Positions 10,126 to 19,090 of a stretch of 64,000 nt of DNA are shown in pieces (within the stretch, counting starts at the first letter, position 1; each line of letters begins with the position of its first letter). The notes beneath the pieces were generated by a model. That model did no database searches and was not told the DNA's origin. It saw only the letters and a program-made list of their open reading frames with translations. Source of the stretch: Dyadobacter tibetensis Y620-1 (GTDB lineage Bacteria; Bacteroidota; Bacteroidia; Cytophagales; Spirosomataceae); assembly GCF_000566685.1 (NCBI RefSeq), contig NZ_AZQN01000004.1, forward strand, positions 372,001 through 436,000, read 5' to 3'. Made by a program: the position numbers and the translations under genes.

Positions 10126-11141
10126 TTAGTCTGTGTAATTTTTAATTGCCAATTCCATGCGTCCCGCAACGATTCTGCTAAAGTCTTTTCAGCTTTCCAG
10201 TTCATAATCGTATTGACCTTATCCGCCTGAGCATAAATTTTTTCTACATCTCCAGCCCTACGTGGGCCTATATTATAATTCAGTTTGAGATTATTTACAG
10301 TCTCAAATGTATTGATCAGGTTCAATACGGTATATCCCTCGCCAGTACCTACATTAAACACATCGTAGTAATTGGAAGCTTCCGTCTGCTCAAGAAGCGA
10401 CAAAGCCTTTACATGCGCTTTGGCAAGGTCTACCACATGGATAAAGTCGCGAACGCAAGTACCATCGGCCGTATCGTAATCGTCTCCGAATACAGTTAAA
10501 GAATCACGAAGGCCAGCGGCTGTCTGGGTGATATAGGGCACCAAATTGCTGGGTACTCCATTGGGGAGCTCACCAATTAACCCGGATTCATGCGCTCCGA
10601 TGGGATTAAAATAACGAAGTGCAATGGCTTTCACGGAAGGCGCAGCATGGACATGATCCCGGATAATGTCTTCTGCAATCGCTTTGGTATTTCCATATGG
10701 AGAGGTTGCCGGGAGCCTTGGCGTGTCTTCAGTCACCGGTAAGCTTTCGGGTTGACCATATACGGTACAAGAAGAAGAAAATACAAAATTTGGCACCTTG
10801 TATTCTTGCATCACATTTAGTAAATTGAGCAGAGATACCAGATTATTTTCATAATAAGCAAGTGGTTTCTGCACAGATTCACCAACGGCCTTATAAGCTG
10901 CAAAATGAATTACCCCATCGAATTGCTCCTTATCGAACAATTCCCTTAGTTTTTCCAGGTCATTGCAATCATATTCGTAGAAAGGGAAGTCGACTCCTGT
11001 AATTTGTTTAATACCGTTGAGTACCGATCGATTTGAATTATAAAGGTTGTCTAGTATGACCGGCTGAAAGCCCGCCTGGTGAAGCTCAACCACGGTATGA
11101 GAACCAATAAAGCCGGCCCCTCCTGTCACTAATATTTTCAT
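10122..11141 (-). CDS. galE: UDP-glucose 4-epimerase
   Basis: Interconverts UDP-glucose and UDP-galactose. A 339-residue extended SDR with [10 protein letters not shown] at 7-16, FAAYKAVGESV (about 83-93), the SSSCTVYGQP loop, catalytic YGNTK (Tyr-x3-Lys), RYFNPIGAHESG and GDDYDTADGTCVRDFIHV, all diagnostic of GalE. First gene of the minus-strand run; a TACTTTTG promoter box and a hairpin-bearing leader of about 125 nt precede it. Co-location with rfbB/rfbA points to surface polysaccharide precursor supply rather than only galactose catabolism (inference). Confidence 0.97.
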   Translation of the reverse strand: MKILVTGGAGFIGSHTVVELHQAGFQPVILDNLYNSNRSVLNGIKQITGVDFPFYEYDCNDLEKLRELFDKEQFDGVIHFAAYKAVGESVQKPLAYYENNLVSLLNLLNVMQEYKVPNFVFSSSCTVYGQPESLPVTEDTPRLPATSPYGNTKAIAEDIIRDHVHAAPSVKAIALRYFNPIGAHESGLIGELPNGVPSNLVPYITQTAAGLRDSLTVFGDDYDTADGTCVRDFIHVVDLAKAHVKALSLLEQTEASNYYDVFNVGTGEGYTVLNLINTFETVNNLKLNYNIGPRRAGDVEKIYAQADKVNTIMNWKAEKTLAESLRDAWNWQLKITQTK

Positions 11142-11209
11142 GTGTAGTGTACTAATTATTTTTTGATTACAAATAAGGAAATAACCATTAAAAACTCAAA
11201 AAACAAGGA

Positions 11210-11260
11210 TTTTAACGGGTTCAAAATGGCGACTACACTAGAAAATAAACCCGTTTAAAA
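11210..11260 (-). promoter_or_regulatory. Hairpin in the galE leader
   Basis: Near-perfect inverted repeat, TTTTAACGGGTT against AAACCCGTTTAAAA, separated by about 25 bases. It lies between the predicted galE promoter and start codon, so it would form in the mRNA leader of the nucleotide-sugar operon. It could be an attenuator-like structure or a protein site; no known riboswitch was recognised. Confidence 0.4.
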
Positions 11261-11274
11261 TTATTTTTTCCGGG

Positions 11275-11282
11275 CAAAAGTA
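11275..11282 (-). promoter_or_regulatory. galE: Candidate galE promoter -7 box (TACTTTTG)
   Basis: On the minus strand TACTTTTG matches the Bacteroidota -7 consensus TAnnTTTG, 133 bp upstream of the galE ATG. A -33 TTTG is not obvious. Confidence 0.45.
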
Positions 11283-11354
11283 GAAAATTTGGCGTCGTTA
11301 AAAAAATAATGTTTTTATTTATCCGATTGTTAGAAAACGAAGATTTGTGGGAAT

Positions 11355-12200
11355 ATGAACAAGAACGAAATAAAAGCACTGATATCACTACTCGATGACG
11401 AAGACCTGGAGGTAAGTGAGCATGTAGAAGGAACTATTCTTTCGTTAGGAGGTAATATTATACCCTTACTGGAATCGGAATGGGAAAGAAGCTTTAACCC
11501 CACCGTTCAACATCGTATCGAGGAGCTGATACATGAGCTTCAACTGGCGACATTGATGGACCGTCTACAAACCTGGAAAAATGGTGGAGGGGTAGACCTG
11601 CTCGAAGGAATGTGGATCATATCTACCTACCTATACCCCGATCAGAGTTTAGAGGAACTATCTGCCTCGGTTGACCAATTATATTATGATATCTGGACTC
11701 AGTTTCAGGACCAAATGAATCCTTCGGACCAGATCAAGCGAATCAATAGCATTTTTTTTGGCCCCATGGGTTTCTCGGCAAACACCAAGAACTTTCATTC
11801 TCCATCCAATTCTATGGTGAATGTCGTCCTGGAAAACAGGAAGGGTAACCCTATTACCCTCTGCGTGATCTATCTGCTTATTGCCAGAAAATTAAATCTG
11901 CCTCTTTACGGTGTGAACTTACCCAATCTGTTTGTACTCACCTACAAAAACGATCAGGTCCAGTTTTACATCAATGTATTCAGCAGAGGAATTGTATTTT
12001 CTAAAACCGATATAGATCATTACATCGCCCAGCTCAACATCAAACCCAAGGATATATTCTATCAGCCTTGCAGCAATCTCGAAATAATTCAGCGGGTATT
12101 GCGAAATCTATTGATGTCCTATGAAAAAACAGGAGAAAGAGAGAAAATGACGGAGCTAGAAAATATTCTTCGCTCCACCATGGACGACCCGCTTTCCTAA
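11355..12200 (+). CDS. SirB1-like transglutaminase-fold protein
   Basis: A 281-residue cytosolic protein with the transglutaminase-like core2 domain (SirB1 family). Visible: N-terminal helical repeat-like region (about 1-60), then LLEGMWIISTYLYPD (about 74-88), the IKRINSIFFGPMGFSAN motif, HSPSNSMVNVVLENRKGNPITLCVIYLLIARKL (about 152-184) and C-terminal TPR-like helices. In the family a Cys-containing GxPxxLxxxY segment is usual; here it reads GNPITLCVIYL, with Cys nearby. SirB1-type proteins have no firmly proven activity. The gene is divergent from galE and convergent with the PPTase gene. Confidence 0.8.
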   Translation: MNKNEIKALISLLDDEDLEVSEHVEGTILSLGGNIIPLLESEWERSFNPTVQHRIEELIHELQLATLMDRLQTWKNGGGVDLLEGMWIISTYLYPDQSLEELSASVDQLYYDIWTQFQDQMNPSDQIKRINSIFFGPMGFSANTKNFHSPSNSMVNVVLENRKGNPITLCVIYLLIARKLNLPLYGVNLPNLFVLTYKNDQVQFYINVFSRGIVFSKTDIDHYIAQLNIKPKDIFYQPCSNLEIIQRVLRNLLMSYEKTGEREKMTELENILRSTMDDPLS

Positions 12201-12201
12201 A

Positions 12202-12831
12202 TTAATAAGCGATAGCCATGCAATAATCCTCTATCCACCGCAACTGAATCTGTGCCCGTAGCAAATGATCTTCATCTCGAAGCTCCCCGGTAATGATCTC
12301 CGCCTCGATATCGAAGGGAGGTATGTAAATGTTATCCTTAAAACTAATTTTCTTCTTGCCATACAGTTTAAACATCGCCTCCTTGGAGCACCAATAGGCA
12401 GCTAGTGCCCGTAAATCCTCATCGGCATGCTCATATTCGTTCCAAGTGAGATACTTTGGTGCTGTCCTGCTGAGTTTGGGATCTAAACGTTCCATATCCA
12501 CTCCCACCATCTCTTCTCGACCCATGACGACTGCGACATAGTCTTTGGTGTGCGTTAAGGAAATAGGCCGGTCCAGCTCGGTGAGATAAGCCTTGCCGTG
12601 CTCATCCTTGTAGGTACCTTTGTAGGGAAGGCCTGTCTGCTCAGCCAGGTGCTGAAGAAGTAATCGACTTGCCAACCACTCCCGTTTTTTTTGAGGATGA
12701 CTTATCGCCTCCAAATCCTCCATATTATATTTGTTGCGAAGCATACCGCGGAGCTCCATTTCTTCCTCGGTGAGTTTCCAGAGGTAGAGAGTCGTTTGGG
12801 AATTGATTTGTTCGGAATGAACGAGGGCCAT
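12202..12831 (-). CDS. 4'-phosphopantetheinyl transferase (Sfp-type)
   Basis: Transfers the phosphopantetheine arm of CoA to a Ser on acyl or peptidyl carrier proteins. The 209-residue protein has the superfamily motifs: LTHTKDYVAVVMG, GVDMERLDPK with the Mg-binding Asp (about 113-122), and WCSKEAMFKLYGKKKISF with the W-x-x-KEA signature (about 147-164). The size lies between AcpS and Sfp, and the two-motif spacing is of the Sfp/HetI type. Whether it serves fatty-acid ACP or a secondary pathway cannot be told. Its stop is 1 bp from the convergent SirB1-like gene. Confidence 0.9.
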   Translation of the reverse strand: MALVHSEQINSQTTLYLWKLTEEEMELRGMLRNKYNMEDLEAISHPQKKREWLASRLLLQHLAEQTGLPYKGTYKDEHGKAYLTELDRPISLTHTKDYVAVVMGREEMVGVDMERLDPKLSRTAPKYLTWNEYEHADEDLRALAAYWCSKEAMFKLYGKKKISFKDNIYIPPFDIEAEIITGELRDEDHLLRAQIQLRWIEDYCMAIAY

Positions 12832-12874
12832 AGCAATACTGTTTTAAAAAAAACTCCTGTGAAAATACTGAATT

Positions 12875-13777
12875 ATGAATATCCGCAAAATTGATACTTT
12901 TTCTGGTCATCGCGATAGTATCTACACCATTATTCCAAAACATAACCCTAGTGAGTTCTACTCGGCCGGTGGAGATGGATTTGTAATCCTCTGGGATTTA
13001 GAAAAACCCGATATGGGTAAACTCGTAGCCAAAGCAGGCGTTTCCATCTATGCCCTGGCCCACGATCCCAGCCGTTCCCAACTTTGGATTGGACAGAATT
13101 ATGAAGGCATACAATTATTGGATACCCAAGAAAATCTAATCATTAAGTCAATCAAAATCACCAACTCCCCAATTTTTGACATCCAACTTACCGAGCAGAA
13201 GGCAATCGTTGCATTAGGAGACGGAATCATTGCCGTGATGGATATTGAAAGCTTTTCGGTCCAGAAACATATTAAGGTGAGCAACAAGAGTATCCGGACC
13301 ATCAGCCTGCGACCCGACCAAAGTGAATTTGCGGCAGGTGACAGCGAAAATAAAATCCATATTTTTGACCTGGATTCCTTTAAACTGAAATATACACTAG
13401 CTGCCCATGAAAATTCTGTATTTACCCTGCGCTATAGTCCAGACAATAAATACCTGATTTCCAGTGGACGCGACGCACATATCAAGGTCTGGGATGCCCA
13501 TCAAAATTATGCTCTGCTCCATGATATTCCTGCACATATGTATGCCGTTAACCATATCACGTACAGCCCTGACCACACCCTCCTTGCTACCGCAAGCATG
13601 GATAAGTCCATTAAAATATGGGATGCTCAGTCCTTTAAACTAAAAAAGGTAATAGACAGGGGAAGACATGCGGGCCACGGCACTTCGGTTAATAAATTAT
13701 TATGGTCTGACTTTGAAAATCAGCTGCTTTCCTGCAGTGACGATCGTAGTATTTCGGTCTGGGAACTACAGCCTTAA
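12875..13777 (+). CDS. WD40-repeat protein
   Basis: A 300-residue cytosolic beta-propeller with about seven WD40 blades. Repeat units end in ILWDLEK (about 46), LLDTQEN, VMDIESF, IFDLDSF, VWDAHQN, IWDAQSF and VWELQP, and several have the Asp-His structural turn (SGHRDSIYT, AAHENSVFT). There is no fused enzyme domain. Such proteins act as interaction platforms, and stand-alone copies are common in Cytophagales. It is divergent from the PPTase gene, 43 bp away, and heads a plus-strand group with the DivIVA-like gene and folB. Confidence 0.9.
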   Translation: MNIRKIDTFSGHRDSIYTIIPKHNPSEFYSAGGDGFVILWDLEKPDMGKLVAKAGVSIYALAHDPSRSQLWIGQNYEGIQLLDTQENLIIKSIKITNSPIFDIQLTEQKAIVALGDGIIAVMDIESFSVQKHIKVSNKSIRTISLRPDQSEFAAGDSENKIHIFDLDSFKLKYTLAAHENSVFTLRYSPDNKYLISSGRDAHIKVWDAHQNYALLHDIPAHMYAVNHITYSPDHTLLATASMDKSIKIWDAQSFKLKKVIDRGRHAGHGTSVNKLLWSDFENQLLSCSDDRSISVWELQP

Positions 13778-13880
13778 TATACTTTTCAAAAGGTAATATC
13801 AGTTATTACTTTGAAATATGTGATAGTTATCTTTAACTTACACAGCGATTGAATATCCATTATAACGCCGACTTTTTGCC

Positions 13881-14801
13881 ATGAAAATATCAGCTATAGA
13901 CATACGCAAGCATACTTTTGAAAAAATCTTCAGAGGTTATGATCCCGATGCGGTGGACGCTTTCTTAAATTCTCTTTCACAGGAATGGGAGCGCTACACC
14001 AGCGAGAACCGTCAATTAAAAACACAGCTTGAACAAACCGAAAAGGAATTGGCTAAGCTTAAGGACATAGAATCCTCCCTTTTCCGTACCTTAAAAACGG
14101 CAGAAGAGACCGGACGGCAAATAGAACGGGAGGCCCTGGAAGAGGCCAATCAAAAAATAGAAATATCCAAGGCCCAGGCCGACGATATGGTTCAGGAGGC
14201 CGAGCAGCGCACCCAGCAGATCGTAAAAGATACGGAAATGCGCCTTCAGCAGTTGAAGGAAGATTTTTTACTAGAAATAAAAAATCAGGAAAGAGATTTT
14301 AGGGCTATTGAAAATTACCGGGACAATCTGATCGTCCAACTGTCATCATTGGCCAATAATACTATGGAAACGGTTGAACGTTTCGAACAGAAATATGATA
14401 AAGAGTCGGTAATATCGAAGCTGGAGGATATAAAGAAGCATGTCGCTACCGTGGTTATCCCCTCTAAAGAGGAGTTGCCAGTAGCAGAGGGGGAAGGCTT
14501 GCCTGAACCTTTGCCAGTCTCCGACCTTGATCCGCCTTTGTTGGCACTTACGGAGGAAGGTCAAAAAGAGGCTTTTTCAAATGGAACCGAGGCAGATGAT
14601 CATAAAGCCCAGGATATTGTAGAAGCAGTGGCCGCGCAGCCTGTTCCTCCTTCTGAACCAGATTCGGCTGAGATGGAAAATAAGTCCGACTCTCAGTCAG
14701 TAATCCCTGAGGAGGACCGGCAGGGTCAGAACAAATTCAGGAATCCAGAACCCATCCCCCCGAAGGAACAAAGCGGAGGCTCCTTCTTTGACCAAATTTA
14801 A
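13881..14801 (+). CDS. DivIVA domain-containing coiled-coil protein
   Basis: A 306-residue protein whose N-terminus (IRKHTFEKIFRGYDPDAVDAFL, about 8-29, written here in shortened sense: TFEKIFRGYD then VDAFL) matches the DivIVA membrane-curvature-sensing motif. Residues about 33-180 form a long charged coiled coil (KTQLEQTEKELAKLKDIE, AEQRTQQIVKDTEMRL). The C-terminal 100 residues are Pro/Glu/Ser-rich and look disordered, ending in GGSFFDQI, a possible short interaction motif. Known relatives act in septum or pole placement; in Bacteroidota the role is not established. It is followed 53 bp later by folB. Confidence 0.85.
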   Translation: MKISAIDIRKHTFEKIFRGYDPDAVDAFLNSLSQEWERYTSENRQLKTQLEQTEKELAKLKDIESSLFRTLKTAEETGRQIEREALEEANQKIEISKAQADDMVQEAEQRTQQIVKDTEMRLQQLKEDFLLEIKNQERDFRAIENYRDNLIVQLSSLANNTMETVERFEQKYDKESVISKLEDIKKHVATVVIPSKEELPVAEGEGLPEPLPVSDLDPPLLALTEEGQKEAFSNGTEADDHKAQDIVEAVAAQPVPPSEPDSAEMENKSDSQSVIPEEDRQGQNKFRNPEPIPPKEQSGGSFFDQI

Positions 14802-14854
14802 TTAAGCTAACACCATAGGCACTGCTTTATGAGCAGGGCCACAAAACAGATCAC

Positions 14855-15205
14855 TTGGGAACGATTACCTTAGAAGGACTGGAGTTTTTTGCCTACCATG
14901 GCTACTACCCTGAAGAACAAAGAATTGGCAATAAATATGCCCTCGACATTAGTATAGAAACTGACCTAATGCTCGCCGCCGAGCAGGATAAGCTCAGCGA
15001 AACAGTCAATTATGAAACGCTGTACAGCATCGCTGTCACTGTAATGAAAGAACCTGCTCATCTCTTGGAACATATTGCCCACAAGGTAATTATAAGTATA
15101 AGGGAGAAATATCCTGACGTAAAAAAAGTAATCGTAAAGGTCTCCAAGTTCAATCCTCCTGTGGGAGGAGTATGCACCAGAGCTGCGATTACAATGGAGG
15201 GATAA
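14855..15205 (+). CDS. folB: Dihydroneopterin aldolase
   Basis: Folate-pathway enzyme that splits 7,8-dihydroneopterin to 6-hydroxymethyl-dihydropterin and glycolaldehyde. The frame starts at a TTG; no in-frame ATG exists nearby and the protein begins normally (GTITLEGLEFFAYHGYYPEEQ), so TTG is the best start. Family marks: FFAYHGYYPEEQ with the catalytic/binding Glu-Glu, SETVNYETLYSI, LLEHIAHKV and the closing VIVKVSKFNPPVGG where a Lys and the PP turn bind pterin. 116 residues, standard for FolB. The gene is last in its strand group, and a bidirectional terminator follows. Confidence 0.93.
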   Translation: MGTITLEGLEFFAYHGYYPEEQRIGNKYALDISIETDLMLAAEQDKLSETVNYETLYSIAVTVMKEPAHLLEHIAHKVIISIREKYPDVKKVIVKVSKFNPPVGGVCTRAAITMEG

Positions 15206-15214
15206 TGCCATCCA

Positions 15215-15263
15215 TAATTTTGCTTCCGATAGTGTGTATGTAAACCTATCGGAAGCAAAATTA
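15215..15263. terminator. Bidirectional terminator between folB and the rhodanese gene
   Basis: Perfect 18-bp inverted repeat (TAATTTTGCTTCCGATAG and its complement) with a 13-base loop between convergent genes; the outer arms are A/T runs on both strands. Confidence 0.85.
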
Positions 15264-15264
15264 T

Positions 15265-15573
15265 TTAATCTTCTAACTCTTCCATCTCCCGATAGGCAAG
15301 TATTCCTCCTAATACGTTACGTACATTGGAAAACCCCTGACTTCTCAAGTAAGCTGCGGCCTTTCCACTCCTTGCTCCTGAGCGGCAATGAATGATGATT
15401 TCCTCATCTTTTATCGCCGATAACTCGGGCACATGATCCGGTATCTCGCCCAAGGGTATCAACTCTGCCCCCAGATTATCTTCTTCATATTCATGCTCTT
15501 CACGAACATCATAAAAATGCAGTTTTTCACCCTTGTCCAGGCGCTCCTTTAATTCCTCTACCGTAATATCCAT
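15265..15573 (-). CDS. Single-domain rhodanese-like protein
   Basis: A 102-residue cytosolic protein made of one rhodanese homology domain. Active-site Cys63 is in the loop CRSGARSG, typical of single-domain sulfurtransferases of the GlpE/PspE kind; YDVREEHEYEEDNLGAELIPLG (about 21-42, start of the domain) and VLGGILAYREM (end of the domain) are in place. It could move persulfide sulfur to an acceptor; the real partner is unknown. It stands alone just downstream of the T9SS cargo gene's 3' side in the opposite reading order (their ends are separated by 29 bp). Confidence 0.9.
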   Translation of the reverse strand: MDITVEELKERLDKGEKLHFYDVREEHEYEEDNLGAELIPLGEIPDHVPELSAIKDEEIIIHCRSGARSGKAAAYLRSQGFSNVRNVLGGILAYREMEELED

Positions 15574-15602
15574 GGTCGATTATTTTTTTGTTCTAAAATA
15601 TA

Positions 15603-17471
15603 TTATTGCTTCAATATTTTCTGCACGTAAATTCCTTTGGCATGGTAACATTTAAAGTAATACATGCCGGCCGATAGTTCCTTAAAGTCTAAAAAATCTC
15701 CGGTTCTCATTGCTCCATTACCCCCTACCCTTCTTCCTGTGCTATCATATATTTCGATCGCATCGAGGGAATCACCCTTCCATTGCAACAAACCAGGTGC
15801 AGGATTGGGATAAAAGTAACCTACCGACTCAGTAGCTTTTACCCCCGTTATTAGCTCTGCTCCGGACCTTGCCAGAAAGGGGCGGAGCATAATACTTCCT
15901 CTTAAATTATCAGCCGCAACCCAACTGTTTCCCAAATTGTACAAGACTTGTTTGGCACCATAAACCGAGTTCAGATCATAACCCACGGTTAATGGTTGTT
16001 CGCTCACCTGTAACCAGCCCACATAAAAAGTATCCGTTACTGCAATTGCTTTTGAAAAAGCATATTCTTTTAACGCCTGTTCATTTCCGGAGTAGCTGGC
16101 CGGAAATGCCTGCTGCGCGAGTAGTACATCAGGTCGCCCTCCTTTATTGCTCCATAGCTGTAGGGTAAAACTGAGTCCTGCTACATTTTTGTTAAATGGC
16201 AAAATAGACATACGCACCCCACCTATAGTGTCTGGATGCGCCAAAACATAACGTACGGCTACACGACCCAATTTTTGGTTTACCTGTATTCCGTATTCCG
16301 CCGACCCATCGTCATAGGCAAAGAAATCACTCAACTCCGCCGTGGCACTTAATGTATCATTTCGCGTCAGATCTATACTAGGGATGCTGGGGTTTTGATT
16401 GTCACTGGTCTCCAACTTAAAACTATATTTTATTCGAAGAGCCGTATCGCTTAACATAGGCTCAACAGGCCTTAATTTCGCTCTTTTGTTTAAGGTTTGA
16501 AGGGGGCCAATATAGGATGATCCCTCCTGGTCCCCAGCAAACTGTTTCCCCGAAAGTTCATCTCGAACCTGCAAAGTCCAGGCCGTACGGTTTTCGTTAT
16601 TATATAAATTTCGAATTTCAGCGCTGATCTCTTTCTCGGTAAAACGGGAAGGATCGACCCGATAATGAGAAAGAGGCATAGCCCTATAATTTTTTAAAAA
16701 TGCGCTTAATGGATGAGTAAGAGCCAAGTCTCGAATATAAATATCCTTTAGGGACCTTTTGCTATTGAGATACAAGTAATCGATATGCCACATATCATAG
16801 GCTCCTGAACTTCTGCCAAAGGTCCTAAACCGAAATCTAAAATTGGCATGCATCCACCGATCTTCTTTAATAGCTATGAATTGATGATGGAATACATGAT
16901 CAGTTTGGTAGCCCGACTGTTTCCATACGATATGCCATTGTAAATCTTTGTCCAGAAATTCTAGCTGGATATAATCACTGGAATCGGGTTTTTCAATCAG
17001 TTCACCACTTTGCCAATAATAACTGAGATAAATTGAATCGGACGCATGTTTTGCACTCAGATTGATGGGCAGACAGCTAAGCGTATCGGTGAAACCTTGA
17101 ACGAGTGGGTTCGTAAAATTATAGGGAGCTCCGTTGGCATTTAATCCGTCAAAAGTAGCCACGTTGATAGAAGGCTGCCCTGTGGTCAGGGTATTATTGA
17201 TCCTCACGCCACTTCCAGATTGCCATAGTTGGGAATGGGGACGGCCATCTACAGCCATAGAGAAGTCATCAAAAAAAGGCAAATCAATTCCTTGCTGACG
17301 CTGGGCCCCGGGAGTGTCTGCTAGGGGAATCTCCACCGACTGGGAGGTAGGAAAGCCGATGGGTACCAACTTTATCTGTGCAAACACAGAAGGTAAATTG
17401 GTACCCATGATTAGGAAGAGGAATACAATAACGATTGCATTCTTAAAATTGCAGGCCTTGAGGTTCTTCAT
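15603..17471 (-). CDS. Secreted protein with T9SS type A sorting domain
   Basis: A 622-residue exported protein. An N-terminal signal peptide (IVIVFLFLIMGTNLPSVFAQ) leads into a large beta-rich body containing FFDDFS and DSIYLSYYWQSG, a region often seen in Bacteroidota secreted proteins of unknown activity. The last 80 residues are a T9SS C-terminal sorting domain: GYFYPNPAPG, then IEIYDSTGRRVGG, LSAGMYYFKCYH and a closing VQKILKQ. The protein should pass the outer membrane through type IX secretion and be anchored or released. No enzymatic motif is seen. Its first 29 bp overlap the 3' end of the PASTA gene, suggesting coupling. Confidence 0.88.
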   Translation of the reverse strand: MKNLKACNFKNAIVIVFLFLIMGTNLPSVFAQIKLVPIGFPTSQSVEIPLADTPGAQRQQGIDLPFFDDFSMAVDGRPHSQLWQSGSGVRINNTLTTGQPSINVATFDGLNANGAPYNFTNPLVQGFTDTLSCLPINLSAKHASDSIYLSYYWQSGELIEKPDSSDYIQLEFLDKDLQWHIVWKQSGYQTDHVFHHQFIAIKEDRWMHANFRFRFRTFGRSSGAYDMWHIDYLYLNSKRSLKDIYIRDLALTHPLSAFLKNYRAMPLSHYRVDPSRFTEKEISAEIRNLYNNENRTAWTLQVRDELSGKQFAGDQEGSSYIGPLQTLNKRAKLRPVEPMLSDTALRIKYSFKLETSDNQNPSIPSIDLTRNDTLSATAELSDFFAYDDGSAEYGIQVNQKLGRVAVRYVLAHPDTIGGVRMSILPFNKNVAGLSFTLQLWSNKGGRPDVLLAQQAFPASYSGNEQALKEYAFSKAIAVTDTFYVGWLQVSEQPLTVGYDLNSVYGAKQVLYNLGNSWVAADNLRGSIMLRPFLARSGAELITGVKATESVGYFYPNPAPGLLQWKGDSLDAIEIYDSTGRRVGGNGAMRTGDFLDFKELSAGMYYFKCYHAKGIYVQKILKQ

Positions 17472-18261
17472 TCGATTCGGTTTCAGGGGCGGAAGGAGTC
17501 ACCCATAGGTCTATCACATCTCCGATTCTCACTTTGGTATCACCATCCGGATTTTGTTTTACCACCACTCCAGCTGCCTGCCCTTCTTCCGCTTGCACCT
17601 GCATAAGCTGCCCTACCTTTAAGCCAGCGCCAACGATCACAATCTTTGCTTCGTCCAAAGGCATATCCAATACGGATGGAGCGTTAAATTGAGCGGTACC
17701 TAATCCTTCACCAAGAACCAGGTCAATTCTGGATCCTTTGGCTACCGGTTGCCCCGGAAGAATCTCTTTTCCATTATATAATTGTTTTAATACGGCATTC
17801 TGAGCCATATCTGGCTCATATGTAATAGTGCCTTCCACCAGTCCTACGCTTTTCAGGTACATTTGCGCACTTTGATGTGTCATGTCCGTAAGCTTTGGCA
17901 TTTTAATTAAAGGGGCCGTGTTCGACACCACGGTCACATATATCTTACGACCTTCTTTTACCTTGGAGCCAGGGGCTGGGTACTGCGACAATATGGTAAG
18001 GGCGGGCACATTGGCCACAAAAGTACAATCGCTGACCTCATAGCGCAGGTCTCGACTGTCCAGGAAAGCATCCAGCTCTACCACCTTCTTATTCTTAAGG
18101 TCCGGAACGGTAATAGATTCCCCATGGTTGGTAGTAAAAGGGAGATATAAGAAGAAAAAGCCCAGAAAAAATACAAGAACCAGTGCAATAATTATGCCTA
18201 TATGGATCAATAAATCTGAACGTGATTGGGTGCTAATTTTTGTCATGTACGGTTGATACAA
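17443..18261 (-). CDS. Membrane-anchored PASTA-domain protein
   Basis: A 272-residue protein with a short cytoplasmic tail, one membrane helix (about 21-44, IGIIIALVLVFFLGFFFLYL) and three periplasmic PASTA domains: about 50-115 (ITVPDLKNKKVVELDAFL), 118-185 (IKMPKLTDMTHQSAQMYL) and 190-262 (FNAPSVLDMPLDEAKIVI). PASTA domains usually bind peptidoglycan stem peptides. There is no kinase or transpeptidase domain, so this is the stand-alone Bacteroidota form of unknown function. The C-terminus is acidic (PETESNEEPQ). It precedes and overlaps the T9SS-cargo gene. Confidence 0.9.
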   Translation of the reverse strand: MYQPYMTKISTQSRSDLLIHIGIIIALVLVFFLGFFFLYLPFTTNHGESITVPDLKNKKVVELDAFLDSRDLRYEVSDCTFVANVPALTILSQYPAPGSKVKEGRKIYVTVVSNTAPLIKMPKLTDMTHQSAQMYLKSVGLVEGTITYEPDMAQNAVLKQLYNGKEILPGQPVAKGSRIDLVLGEGLGTAQFNAPSVLDMPLDEAKIVIVGAGLKVGQLMQVQAEEGQAAGVVVKQNPDGDTKVRIGDVIDLWVTPSAPETESNEEPQGLQF

Positions 18262-18313
18262 TATCGTTTATAAGTTGGTAAAAATAAACGGAATATTTCA
18301 GGATGCCAATAGA

Positions 18314-18907
18314 CTAGGGCTGATAACCCGTTAGAATTCGTTTAATATATTTGCCTAGAACGTCGAATTCCAAATTTACCTGGTCGCCTACCTCCACAGT
18401 TGAAAAGTTGGTAAAGTCGTAAGTATAAGGAATAATGGTGACTCTAAATGAGTCAGGGGCTGAATTAAAAACGGTAAGACTTACACCATTAATACTAATA
18501 GATCCTTTTTCCACGGTCACGTTTCCAAACGTAGGGTCGTAACTAAAATCGAACAACCAGCTTCCGTCCCGTTCTTCCTTATAGATACAAGTGCCGATTT
18601 GGTCTACATGTCCCTGAACAATATGGCCATCAAAACGGCCATTGGCCGGCATACATCTCTCAAGATTGATGATATCCCCAATCTTCCACTCATTCAAATT
18701 CGTTTTCCTCAGCGTTTCCTCCACTGCCGTTACCGTGTAGTGGTCGGGCTGACATGCTACTACAGTCAGACAGACGCCATTATGGCTTACACTCTGATCG
18801 ATCTTAAGCTCCGATGCCAGGTCTGCCTGAATGGTGAAACTAGTGTTGCTGCCTTCTAGCTGGCAGTGCACTACCCTGCCGGTTGCCTCTATTATTCCTG
18901 TAAACAT
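18314..18907 (-). CDS. ribE: Riboflavin synthase alpha chain
   Basis: Catalyses the last step of riboflavin synthesis, dismutation of two 6,7-dimethyl-8-ribityllumazine molecules. 197 residues with the family's internal duplication: domain 1 opens MFTGIIEATGRV and has NGVCLTVV, domain 2 has GHVDQIGT and NGVSLTVF. The linker NLERCMPANGRFDGHIVQGH and the C-terminal helix FDVLGKYIKRIL, which holds the trimer together, are present. It is a stand-alone gene divergent from hisB; no FMN riboswitch was recognised upstream. Confidence 0.96.
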   Translation of the reverse strand: MFTGIIEATGRVVHCQLEGSNTSFTIQADLASELKIDQSVSHNGVCLTVVACQPDHYTVTAVEETLRKTNLNEWKIGDIINLERCMPANGRFDGHIVQGHVDQIGTCIYKEERDGSWLFDFSYDPTFGNVTVEKGSISINGVSLTVFNSAPDSFRVTIIPYTYDFTNFSTVEVGDQVNLEFDVLGKYIKRILTGYQP

Positions 18908-19090
18908 AGGACTATCTTGTTTTAAAAAAAGCGATTATGTTAAGCTAACTGGGTTTTGATAAATCAAATTCCATTCAAAAAAGTAAATAAAGGCCGAAAA
19001 GACTTTCCAATCCGGCATAGTTTACGAAATTTGAGCAAAATTAGGGAATGCAATTGTCTTGACTCAATAAAATTTCAATATTACTACCAA

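Noticed and set aside
18956..19090. 45-residue N-terminal extension of HisB
   Set aside because: The sequence has no family similarity, and the HAD motif should begin within about 10 residues of the start; ATG at 19091 is preferred.
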